This document shows positions 26,296 through 33,573 of a DNA stretch of 64,000 nt, in pieces. How positions within the stretch are numbered: position 1 is the first letter of the stretch; the number at the start of each line of letters is the position of its first letter. Source of the stretch: SIG299 sp964632165 (GTDB lineage Bacteria > Bacillota > Clostridia > Lachnospirales > Lachnospiraceae); NCBI GenBank assembly GCA_964632165.1, contig CAZWCZ010000004.1, forward strand, positions 14,007 to 78,006, read 5' to 3'. Both the position numbers and the translations under genes were made by a program. The notes under the pieces were generated by a model. That model ran no database searches. It worked only from the letters and a program-made list of their open reading frames with translations, and was not told where the DNA came from.

Positions 26296-27627
26296 ATGGA
26301 TTTGTTTGATTATATGAATGAAATAAAAAAGGAAAAGGAATCGCCGCTGGCATCACGGCTCCGTCCCCAGACACTGGAAGAAGTTGTGGGGCAGCAGCAT
26401 ATTGTAGGCAAGGATAAGCTTCTGTATCGTGCCATTAAAGCGGATAAGATCAGTTCTGTCATTTTTTACGGACCGCCCGGAACGGGTAAGACAACGCTCG
26501 CCAGGGTTATCGCCAATACAACGAGTGCGGAGTTTACGCAGATCAATGCGACATCGGCCGGGAAAAAGGATATGGAAGAAGTGATTTCTGCGGCCAAAGA
26601 ACGTCTTGGCATGTATGGGAAGAAAACAATTCTTTTTGTAGACGAGATCCACAGGTTCAATAAAGGACAGCAGGATTATCTGCTCCCGTTTGTGGAAGAC
26701 GGTACGGTGATATTGATCGGAGCAACAACGGAGAATCCGTATTTCGAGGTAAACGGAGCCCTGATTTCCCGCTCCATCATTTTTGAACTGAAATCTTTGG
26801 AAAAGAATGACATACGGACCCTGCTCCTGCGTGCCCTTACGGATAAAGAGCGGGGACTCGGAGCTTATGATGCAGAGATCACGGAAGAAGCTCTCGATTT
26901 TATTGCGGATATGGCAAACGGTGATGCACGTTCGGCGCTGAATGCCGTTGAACTTGGGGTGCTGACTACGGAACGGGCTTCGGACGGGAAGATCCATATC
27001 ACGATCGAAACGGCGCAGGAGTGTATCCAGAAAAGAGTATTGCGGTATGATAAAGACGGAGACAATCATTATGATACGATTTCCGCTTTTATAAAGAGCA
27101 TGCGCGGTTCTGACCCGGATGCGGCAGTCTATTATCTGGCAAGGATGCTGGAAGCAGGAGAAGAAGCTGCATTTATTGCAAGAAGGATCATGATCTGCGC
27201 GGCAGAAGATGTATCCAATGCAGACCCGAATGCCCTGGTAGTTGCGACAAGCGCGGCACAGGCAGCAGAGAGGCTTGGTATGCCGGAAGCAAGGATCGTT
27301 CTCGCACAGGCAGCGATCTATGTGGCATGTGCACCAAAGAGTAATTCCGCTTATTGTGCGATCGACAGAGCAACAGAAGTGGTAAAGACAAGAAGGACGG
27401 ATCAGATTCCGTCGTACCTGAAGGATGCCCATTACAAAGATGCAGGAAAACTCGGACACGGGATCGGATATCAGTATTCACATGAGTTTAAGAATCACTA
27501 TTCCGGGCAGGAGTATCTTCCGGAGGCATTGCGGGGAACCCGGTTTTATGAATGCTCTGAGCAGGGATATGAAGCTGTTCAGAAGCAATGGTTAAAAAAA
27601 TTGAGAGAGGAAAAGGAAAATGAGTAA
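26296..27627 (+). CDS. rarA: Replication-associated recombination protein RarA (MgsA)
   Basis: A 443-residue AAA+ ATPase of the RarA/MgsA/WRNIP1 family that acts at stalled replication forks. Walker A is GPPGTGKTTLAR, Walker B ILFVDEIHRFNKGQQD, sensor 1 IGATTENPYFEVN and sensor 2 NGDARSALNAVE. The C-terminal tetramerisation domain includes GSDPDAAVYYLARM and YLPEALRG. Length is typical. It starts 12 bases after yigZ and overlaps the following small membrane gene by 8 bases. Confidence 0.95.
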   Translation: MDLFDYMNEIKKEKESPLASRLRPQTLEEVVGQQHIVGKDKLLYRAIKADKISSVIFYGPPGTGKTTLARVIANTTSAEFTQINATSAGKKDMEEVISAAKERLGMYGKKTILFVDEIHRFNKGQQDYLLPFVEDGTVILIGATTENPYFEVNGALISRSIIFELKSLEKNDIRTLLLRALTDKERGLGAYDAEITEEALDFIADMANGDARSALNAVELGVLTTERASDGKIHITIETAQECIQKRVLRYDKDGDNHYDTISAFIKSMRGSDPDAAVYYLARMLEAGEEAAFIARRIMICAAEDVSNADPNALVVATSAAQAAERLGMPEARIVLAQAAIYVACAPKSNSAYCAIDRATEVVKTRRTDQIPSYLKDAHYKDAGKLGHGIGYQYSHEFKNHYSGQEYLPEALRGTRFYECSEQGYEAVQKQWLKKLREEKENE

Positions 27628-27913
27628 GAGAATTGCAGCATGGACAGGACTCGTATTGATCGGTGCAATGTATCTGGTATCTGTGATCGCGGCACTGCTT
27701 GCCAGACCGGAAGCAAACGGTCTGTTCATGGCAAGCGTGGCAGCAACCGTTTTTCTCCCGGTTCTGCTTTACATTTATATCAAACTGTATGAATGGGCAC
27801 ATCGGAATGATGGAATCACAAGAAAGCAGATGAAAGAATACGAGAAGCGGATCGCGGCAGGCGAAAGGCCGGAAGATATCGCAAAAGAAATTGAAGAAAA
27901 ATACGGAGAATAG
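27620..27913 (+). CDS. Small two-helix membrane protein
   Basis: A 97-residue protein with two predicted membrane helices (about 7-27 and 36-56) and a charged C-terminal tail ending in an Ala/Glu helix (AAGERPEDIAKEIEEKYGE). It overlaps rarA by 8 bases, so is translationally coupled. No family recognised; similar small membrane proteins are scattered through Lachnospiraceae genomes. Real-gene status rests on the coupling and membrane-like composition. Confidence 0.65.
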   Translation: MSKRIAAWTGLVLIGAMYLVSVIAALLARPEANGLFMASVAATVFLPVLLYIYIKLYEWAHRNDGITRKQMKEYEKRIAAGERPEDIAKEIEEKYGE

Positions 27914-27926
27914 TCGGATACGGCTA

Positions 27927-27955
27927 TTTACAGAAAAGAAAAAATCTGTTATCTT
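27927..27955 (+). promoter_or_regulatory. Candidate promoter for the SEC-C gene
   Basis: TTTACA (27927-27932), 17 bases, TATCTT (27950-27955). Reasonable match, about 38 bases before the ATG. Confidence 0.4.
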
Positions 27956-27992
27956 ATAACAGAAGTTTTTGCTAAGAAAGGAAAAAAAGAAT

Positions 27993-28493
27993 ATGTCAAT
28001 GTTAGAAAACTGGCGCGAAGAAGCTTACGGAAAAGATATGAACACAAAGGAAGGACAGCTTTTCTGGGGCAACTATTTTGCAATTGAAAAAGGAATCTAT
28101 GAGAAACTTTTAGAGGATCCGAAGAACGTAGTGACCGGTACTGTAAAAGAACTCGCAGAAAAGTTTGATACAACGGTTAAGATCATGACCGGATTTTTAG
28201 ATGGGATCAATGACAGTCTGGTTACACCAAATCCGATCGAGACGATGGATGAGGATACGGAAGTATCTTTAGCTTTTGATCCGGAAAAACTGTACTATAA
28301 CATGGTGGAAGCAAGAGCAGACTGGCTGTATGAACTTCCGCAGTGGGAGAGCCTTTTGACGGAGGAAAAAAGAAAAGAATTGTACAAGGAACAGAAAAAG
28401 TCCGGTACGGTAGTAAAAGAAAAGAAAGTTGGAAGAAATGATCCGTGCCCATGCGGAAGCGGAAAAAAATATAAATTCTGTTGTGGAAAGTAG
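27993..28493 (+). CDS. SEC-C metal-binding motif protein
   Basis: A 166-residue cytoplasmic protein. The first 125 residues are helical with no familiar domain. The C-terminus is a complete SEC-C zinc motif (NDPCPCGSGKKYKFCCGK), the type found at the end of SecA and in many small proteins that contact the ribosome or SecB. ATG 27993 is chosen with AGAAAGGA about 10 bases upstream. It is followed by the DUF4015 gene after 19 bases. The function of the helical part is unknown. Confidence 0.85.
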   Translation: MSMLENWREEAYGKDMNTKEGQLFWGNYFAIEKGIYEKLLEDPKNVVTGTVKELAEKFDTTVKIMTGFLDGINDSLVTPNPIETMDEDTEVSLAFDPEKLYYNMVEARADWLYELPQWESLLTEEKRKELYKEQKKSGTVVKEKKVGRNDPCPCGSGKKYKFCCGK

Positions 28494-28512
28494 TCCGGAA
28501 AGGTAAGAAAAT

Positions 28513-29916
28513 ATGGGCAGAAACAGAGGAATGTATGTGAATTACGGGACTTCCGGACGAAGACCCGGAAGAAAAAAAAGAGCAGGGATCGGCACGGTCT
28601 GTGCGGTGGTACTTGTGCTTCTGCTGGCAGTATTGCTTGGAGTTCTTGCATATCAGGTATCAAAACAAAATATTGAAGAATTCCCGGAAGTACCGACGCC
28701 GACTCCGACATTGGCTCTGACTACGCCGACTCCGCTGCCGACTCCGACAGAAACTCCGACGCCGACGCCGACTCCAACGGAAACACCGACGCCGCTTCCG
28801 ACTTCTCCGGAAACCGGAATACCGTGTACGCCGACTCCTCCGCCGACCGTCTGGGATGCCAATTACCTGGATGGTTTTGAGGACACAAGAGAGAAGGTGG
28901 ATGTCAAAGGAGCACAGGCAGGTCTTACCCTGAACAGTACGGAAAAGATAAATTATTTTCTCAATCTGGCAGAGACGACGGAATTGAATGCCATTGTGAT
29001 CGATATTAAGGCAGACAGCGGAAAAGTAACCTATCAGATGGATTGTCAGGCAGCAAAGGATGCAGGAGTCTGCATCAGCAATTACAAAGATATGAATGCA
29101 CTGCTGACAAAGCTGAAAGAAAAAGGAATTTATTGTATTGCACGAATCGTCTGCTTTAAGGACAATATGATCGATGAGACGCATCCGGAATGGATGATCC
29201 ATAAGAATGACGGTTCCATGTATAAGGATAATGCCGGAGATACCTGGATGAACCCGTATAACAGAGACACCTGGGTATATATTGTGGATATTGCAGAGCA
29301 GGCAGTGCTGGACGGTTTTGATGAGATATGTTTTGATTATATCCGATTTTCTACAAACGGTATCATCGCATCCGGAAACAGCTGGGATACCTTTGAGTTT
29401 AAAGTGGATTTCGGGGAAGAAGCAGAGACGACTTCGTTAGAAGAGATCATTACACAGTTTACGATCTATGCATGCAACCGACTAAAGCCTCTTGGTGCAT
29501 TTGTCAGTGCGTCCGTCTACGGAGCAGTCATTAACAGCAAAGTGGATTCAGCAAGAGTCGGTCAGAGCTATGTGGAAATGTCAAGGTATCTTGATTATAT
29601 CTGTCCGATGGTATATCCGTCGCATTATTCAAAAAATTATGCAGGACTTGAAAATGCCCATAAGTCACCGTACCAGCTGCTGATGATCGAGATGAAAGCG
29701 TCTGTTAAGAAACTCAAAGAACTGGACGGCGTTCATTGTGCGGAAGTGCGTCCGTGGCTGCAGGGATTCAGCTATACGGCAGAGGAAGTGCGGGCGCAGA
29801 TGCAGGCACTTTATGAAAACGGGTATCAGAACTGGATGCTTTGGAATTCGGCAGGCAATTATGTGGAAGGTGCGTTTTTAAGCAAAGATGCTTCAGAAGC
29901 AGAAGAGACAGAATAA
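28513..29916 (+). CDS. DUF4015 putative glycoside hydrolase with Pro-Thr linker
   Basis: A 467-residue surface protein. It has a basic N-terminus, a membrane anchor at about 26-48, a Pro/Thr linker at about 61-112 built of repeated TPTP and TETP units, then a DUF4015 TIM-barrel domain (about 115-450). Motifs include AIVIDIKADSGKVTYQ, DEICFDYIRFST and YICPMVYPSHY. DUF4015 is related to glycoside-hydrolase barrels and is often annotated as a putative polysaccharide hydrolase; substrate unknown. The linker would span the cell wall. The gene ends near a hairpin that separates it from the DUF4349 gene. Confidence 0.85.
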   Translation: MGRNRGMYVNYGTSGRRPGRKKRAGIGTVCAVVLVLLLAVLLGVLAYQVSKQNIEEFPEVPTPTPTLALTTPTPLPTPTETPTPTPTPTETPTPLPTSPETGIPCTPTPPPTVWDANYLDGFEDTREKVDVKGAQAGLTLNSTEKINYFLNLAETTELNAIVIDIKADSGKVTYQMDCQAAKDAGVCISNYKDMNALLTKLKEKGIYCIARIVCFKDNMIDETHPEWMIHKNDGSMYKDNAGDTWMNPYNRDTWVYIVDIAEQAVLDGFDEICFDYIRFSTNGIIASGNSWDTFEFKVDFGEEAETTSLEEIITQFTIYACNRLKPLGAFVSASVYGAVINSKVDSARVGQSYVEMSRYLDYICPMVYPSHYSKNYAGLENAHKSPYQLLMIEMKASVKKLKELDGVHCAEVRPWLQGFSYTAEEVRAQMQALYENGYQNWMLWNSAGNYVEGAFLSKDASEAEETE

Positions 29917-29976
29917 ATTGAGAACGGTTGAAACTTTTTAAGAAGATACAGCGTCAAACAGGTGAAAAAGAAAAAG

Positions 29977-30006
29977 AACGGCAGGCAGTACATTGTCTGC
30001 CGTTTT
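29977..30006 (+). terminator. Hairpin/terminator after the DUF4015 gene
   Basis: AACGGCAG (29977-29984) pairs with CTGCCGTT (29997-30004), followed by a short T stretch (TTTTG). The U tract is weak, so read-through into DUF4349 is possible. Confidence 0.55.
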
Positions 30007-30031
30007 GTGGTTAAAAAAGGAGGACGTTGTA

Positions 30032-31000
30032 ATGAAACACAAAGCAGTGAAAAAATGGATGGCTTTAGGGCTGACAACAGCATTGGCACTCGGAATGACA
30101 GCATGTGCATCTGCAAACGACAAGATGGCAATGACGGGAAATAGCGGATATCTTGAGGAAAAATGGAATGATTTGGAGGCATGGTCGACGGCAGACGGTG
30201 ACTACATTGAGGAAAAGCCGGAAACTGATGCCACCCTGAGCGGACAGGAAGTAATTGAAGCGTCGGAAACCCGAAAAACAATAAAAACCGCAAAACTGAC
30301 GTTGCAGACATTAGATTTCAGTACATTTGTATCTGCTCTGGAACAAAAAGTGAAGGAGGCAGGGGCTTATTTTCAGTATGCAGACGTGACAACTTCTTAT
30401 TCCGGAAGGAAATATGCTTCGTATACCGTCCGTGTACCGGAAGAAAATCTGGAAGAATTTTTAAAAGGAATTGACGGGATAGCAACAGTGACAAATAAAG
30501 TGTTGGGTGAGCAGGATGTGACGCTTTCCTATGTGGATACACAGAGCCGGATCAAGGCATTGGAAACCGAACAGGAAACATTGCTTTCACTCCTGGAAAA
30601 AGCAGACAGCCTGGATTCGGTCATTCTGTTGCAGGAACGGTTGACAGAAGTAAGATATGAGCTGGAAAGTTATAAGACAAAGCTGCGTACATACGACGAT
30701 AAGATTTCATACAGCACGGTAAGCATTACCGTGAATGAAGTGCAAAAAGTAACAGAACCACAGCCGAAAACGGTTTTGGAACGGATACAGAGCGGTTTTG
30801 GCAATACAGTGGAGACGATCATTGAGAGCGCACAGGATGTGTTCGTCTGGGTGGCAGTCAACATTCCGTATCTTGTATTCTGGGGACTGATTGCAACTTT
30901 TGCCGTATTTTTTACCAAAAAGAAAAGTAAGAAAAGAAAACAGAGAAAGTTAGAAAAACAACATGCAGAAAACGGAACAGAAATGGGTAGTAAAGAATAA
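30032..31000 (+). CDS. DUF4349 lipoprotein
   Basis: A 322-residue exported lipoprotein. The signal peptide ends in a lipobox (LGMTAC, Cys at about 24). A DUF4349 domain with a central coiled coil follows (about 75-250; ASYTVRVPEENLEEFLKG, LSYVDTQSRIKALETEQETL). Near the C-terminus a hydrophobic helix (about 272-295) is followed by a very basic tail. AAAGGAGG upstream fixes ATG 30032. Biochemical function of DUF4349 is unknown. The end overlaps recJ by 38 bases, an unusually long overlap for genes of unrelated function. Confidence 0.85.
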   Translation: MKHKAVKKWMALGLTTALALGMTACASANDKMAMTGNSGYLEEKWNDLEAWSTADGDYIEEKPETDATLSGQEVIEASETRKTIKTAKLTLQTLDFSTFVSALEQKVKEAGAYFQYADVTTSYSGRKYASYTVRVPEENLEEFLKGIDGIATVTNKVLGEQDVTLSYVDTQSRIKALETEQETLLSLLEKADSLDSVILLQERLTEVRYELESYKTKLRTYDDKISYSTVSITVNEVQKVTEPQPKTVLERIQSGFGNTVETIIESAQDVFVWVAVNIPYLVFWGLIATFAVFFTKKKSKKRKQRKLEKQHAENGTEMGSKE

Positions 31001-32735
31001 AAAAGCAGATTTTGACGCAATCTGCCGGGAACAGAATATTACAGAAGTAACCGCACGGCTTTTGGTCAACCGCGGGCTTTGCACAAAGGAAGAGAGGGAT
31101 GCTTATCTGCATCCTTCTCTTTTGACACTTTCAAAACCGGAGCAGTTGAAAAATGCAAAAAAAGCAGCAGAGATATTAAAAGAAAATATCAGAAGCGGGA
31201 AAAAGATCCGTATCATCGGAGATTATGACGTTGACGGGATCATTTCGGTCTATCTGCTTTTTTGTACGCTGAAAAAGGCGGGAGCCGTCGTGGACTACCG
31301 GATCCCGGACCGGATCCGTGATGGATACGGTATGAATGAGGAAATGGTGGAAGAAGCAGTGAAAGACGGGATTGAAACGCTTCTGACCTGCGATAACGGG
31401 ATAGCGGCAATGGGACCGGTACAAAAGGCAAAGGAAGAAGGACTCTGTGTTATTCTGACAGACCATCATGAAGTGCCGACAGAGGAGACGGAAAACGGAA
31501 CAAAACAAAAGCTTCCGCCTGCAGATGTGATCGTCAATCCAAAGCAGGAGGGGGAAACAACACCGTTCCCGGGCATTTGCGGTGCCGTTGTTGCCTATAA
31601 GGTAATGCTTTGCCTGGCGGAACTGACAGGAATCTCACAGGAGTGGATGACATCGCTTCTTCCGTATGCGGCATTAGCTACGGTTTGTGATGTGATGGAA
31701 CTGTGCAGGGAAAATCGTACGATCGTTTCCATTGGACTGCAGAAGATGAGGGAGTGCGAGGATTATGGGATCAATGCCCTGATCAAGGAAAATCAGCTGA
31801 CAAAAGAAAATCTGAGCGGATATCATTTCGGATTTGTGCTGGGGCCGTGCCTGAATGCGTCAGGACGCCTGGACACGGCAGAAAAAGGCTTGGCGCTGCT
31901 GCTTTCTGAAACACCGGAGGAAGCAGAAAAGCTGGCAAGAGAGGTAACAGAACTGAATAATGTCCGAAAAGCAATGACAATGCAGTATGTCCGGGAATGT
32001 AAGGAGAGAATACTGAAAAGAGAGGAATTGCCTCCGGTTTTGGTGGAATATCTGCCAGAGTGTCATGAAAGCCTGGCGGGGATCATTGCCGGCCGCCTGA
32101 GAGAACAGTTTTATCGGCCTGTCATCGTATTGACGGATGCAGAGGACGGATGTAAAGGATCCGGCCGTTCCATTGACGGATACCATATGTATGAGGCATT
32201 GTGTGAGTGTAAGGATCTTCTGACCAGATTCGGAGGCCATCCAAAGGCAGCTGGGCTGTCATTGCCAAAGGAAAATGTTGAGGTATTTCGAGAACGTCTG
32301 ATTAGCAACTGCAGGTTAAATAAAGAGCAGTTGTGTGAAAAAATTTCCATTGATATCATTTTGCCTTTTGGGCTTGTGACGGAGCGTGTTATTGAGGAAC
32401 TGGTCCTGTTGGAGCCGTATGGTATGGGAAATGAAAAACCGTTGTTTGCCGAACGCAATCTGAAGGTAAGACGTGCAATGATATTGGGAAAAAATGCAAA
32501 TGTATTAAAACTCTGTGTAGAAAACGAGTACGGGAAACAGTTTGATACGTTGTATTTTGGAGATTTGGATGAGTTTCAGCAGAAGGTGCAGGAAAAATAC
32601 GGAGAAGACGAAGTGCGGCGTATGTTTCAGGGACGGGAAAATACAGTTCGCTTTTCGATGATCTATTATCCGGACAAAAATGAGTTCCGAGGGATGGTTT
32701 CACTACAGGCAGTCATGCGAAGTTTTCGTATCTGA
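30963..32735 (+). CDS. recJ: Single-stranded-DNA exonuclease RecJ
   Basis: A 590-residue DHH-superfamily 5'-3' exonuclease for recombination and repair. Catalytic motifs include RIIGDYDVDGIISVYLL, TCDNGIAA, ILTDHHEVP, CDVMEL and, in DHHA1, GRSIDGYHMYEAL with TRFGGHPKAAGLSLP. The C-terminal OB domain is present. No later in-frame start is plausible, because conserved residues begin at once (KWVVKNKKADF), so the 38-base overlap with the upstream gene appears real. Length is normal. Confidence 0.94.
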   Translation: MQKTEQKWVVKNKKADFDAICREQNITEVTARLLVNRGLCTKEERDAYLHPSLLTLSKPEQLKNAKKAAEILKENIRSGKKIRIIGDYDVDGIISVYLLFCTLKKAGAVVDYRIPDRIRDGYGMNEEMVEEAVKDGIETLLTCDNGIAAMGPVQKAKEEGLCVILTDHHEVPTEETENGTKQKLPPADVIVNPKQEGETTPFPGICGAVVAYKVMLCLAELTGISQEWMTSLLPYAALATVCDVMELCRENRTIVSIGLQKMRECEDYGINALIKENQLTKENLSGYHFGFVLGPCLNASGRLDTAEKGLALLLSETPEEAEKLAREVTELNNVRKAMTMQYVRECKERILKREELPPVLVEYLPECHESLAGIIAGRLREQFYRPVIVLTDAEDGCKGSGRSIDGYHMYEALCECKDLLTRFGGHPKAAGLSLPKENVEVFRERLISNCRLNKEQLCEKISIDIILPFGLVTERVIEELVLLEPYGMGNEKPLFAERNLKVRRAMILGKNANVLKLCVENEYGKQFDTLYFGDLDEFQQKVQEKYGEDEVRRMFQGRENTVRFSMIYYPDKNEFRGMVSLQAVMRSFRI

Positions 32736-32759
32736 GGAGTCGCTTTTTGTAAAGCGGTA

Positions 32760-32768
32760 TGCTATAAT
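32760..32768 (+). promoter_or_regulatory. Extended -10 promoter for trmO-lacZ
   Basis: TGC then TATAAT at 32763-32768, just after recJ, with no good -35. It would give a leader of about 95 bases before trmO. Confidence 0.5.
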
Positions 32769-32869
32769 ATTGCCATAAAGGCGGCGCAGGGAAAAACGGA
32801 GTCCACGGAGAAAGTCTGAGGGAGCAGAATCCGGGGGATACCGGTCAAACGGAAAGGATGAAGCATGAA

Positions 32870-33562
32870 ATGGAGAAACTGGAATTTCAGATAATAGGTC
32901 ATGTGGAGAGTGATTTTCCGGACAAGTTTGGCATTCCGCGACAGAGCGGACTGGCAGAACATCTGATGGCAAGGATCGTCCTGGAAGAAGAATTTCGGGT
33001 TCCGGAAGCATTGCGCGGACTGGAATCGTATTCTCATTTATGGATCGTGTGGTATTTTTCGGAAACAGACCGAAAGGGAGAGTGGTCGCCGACGGTTCGG
33101 CCGCCGCGTCTTGGTGGGAACAAAAGAGTCGGGGTGTTTGCTACCCGTTCTCCGTTTCGACCGAATCCGATCGGTTTAAGTTCCGTAAAAATAGAAAAAA
33201 TTGAGAACGATCCAAAATCGGGGCCGGTGATCTATGTATCCGGAGCGGATCTGATGGACGGGACACCGATCCTTGATATTAAGCCGTATCTTGCTTATGT
33301 GGATGCTCATCCGGAAGCAGCGGAGGGGTTTGCACTGAACAAAAAGGACGGAGTGCTTAAAGTGCAGATCGTTCCGGAACTGTTGGCGTTAGTACCGGAA
33401 GAAAAGCAGCAGGCACTGTTGGAAGTCCTGGGACAGGATCCAAGACCGCAGTACCAGACTACAGAAGACAGGATATATAAGATGTGCTTTGCAGAGCATG
33501 AAGTCTGGTTCAGCGTAAAAGAGGATACTCTTTATGTAGTAAAAATACTAGAAAACAGATAA
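32870..33562 (+). CDS. trmO: tRNA (adenine37-N6)-methyltransferase TrmO (TsaA-like)
   Basis: A 230-residue UPF0066/TrmO-type protein that methylates the N6 of threonylcarbamoyladenosine at tRNA position 37. Key segments are QIIGHVESDFPDKFGIPRQ, RGLESYSHLWIVWYF, RPPRLGGNKRVGVFATRSPF, RPNPIGLSSVKI and LDIKPYLAYVD. Two starts are possible: ATG 32858 lies directly against GGAAAGG, while ATG 32870 has about 12-base spacing and is preferred. lacZ starts 12 bases after the stop, an unexpected pairing for a tRNA-modifying gene. Confidence 0.9.
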   Translation: MEKLEFQIIGHVESDFPDKFGIPRQSGLAEHLMARIVLEEEFRVPEALRGLESYSHLWIVWYFSETDRKGEWSPTVRPPRLGGNKRVGVFATRSPFRPNPIGLSSVKIEKIENDPKSGPVIYVSGADLMDGTPILDIKPYLAYVDAHPEAAEGFALNKKDGVLKVQIVPELLALVPEEKQQALLEVLGQDPRPQYQTTEDRIYKMCFAEHEVWFSVKEDTLYVVKILENR

Positions 33563-33573
33563 GGGAGAGTAAC

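Noticed and set aside
26353..27459. Long antisense open frame of 368 codons opposite rarA
   Set aside because: No ribosome binding site and no domain; it mirrors the codon structure of rarA.
28693..28849. DNA minisatellite or CRISPR-like repeats
   Set aside because: The repetition is explained by a Pro-Thr coding linker in frame with the DUF4015 protein.
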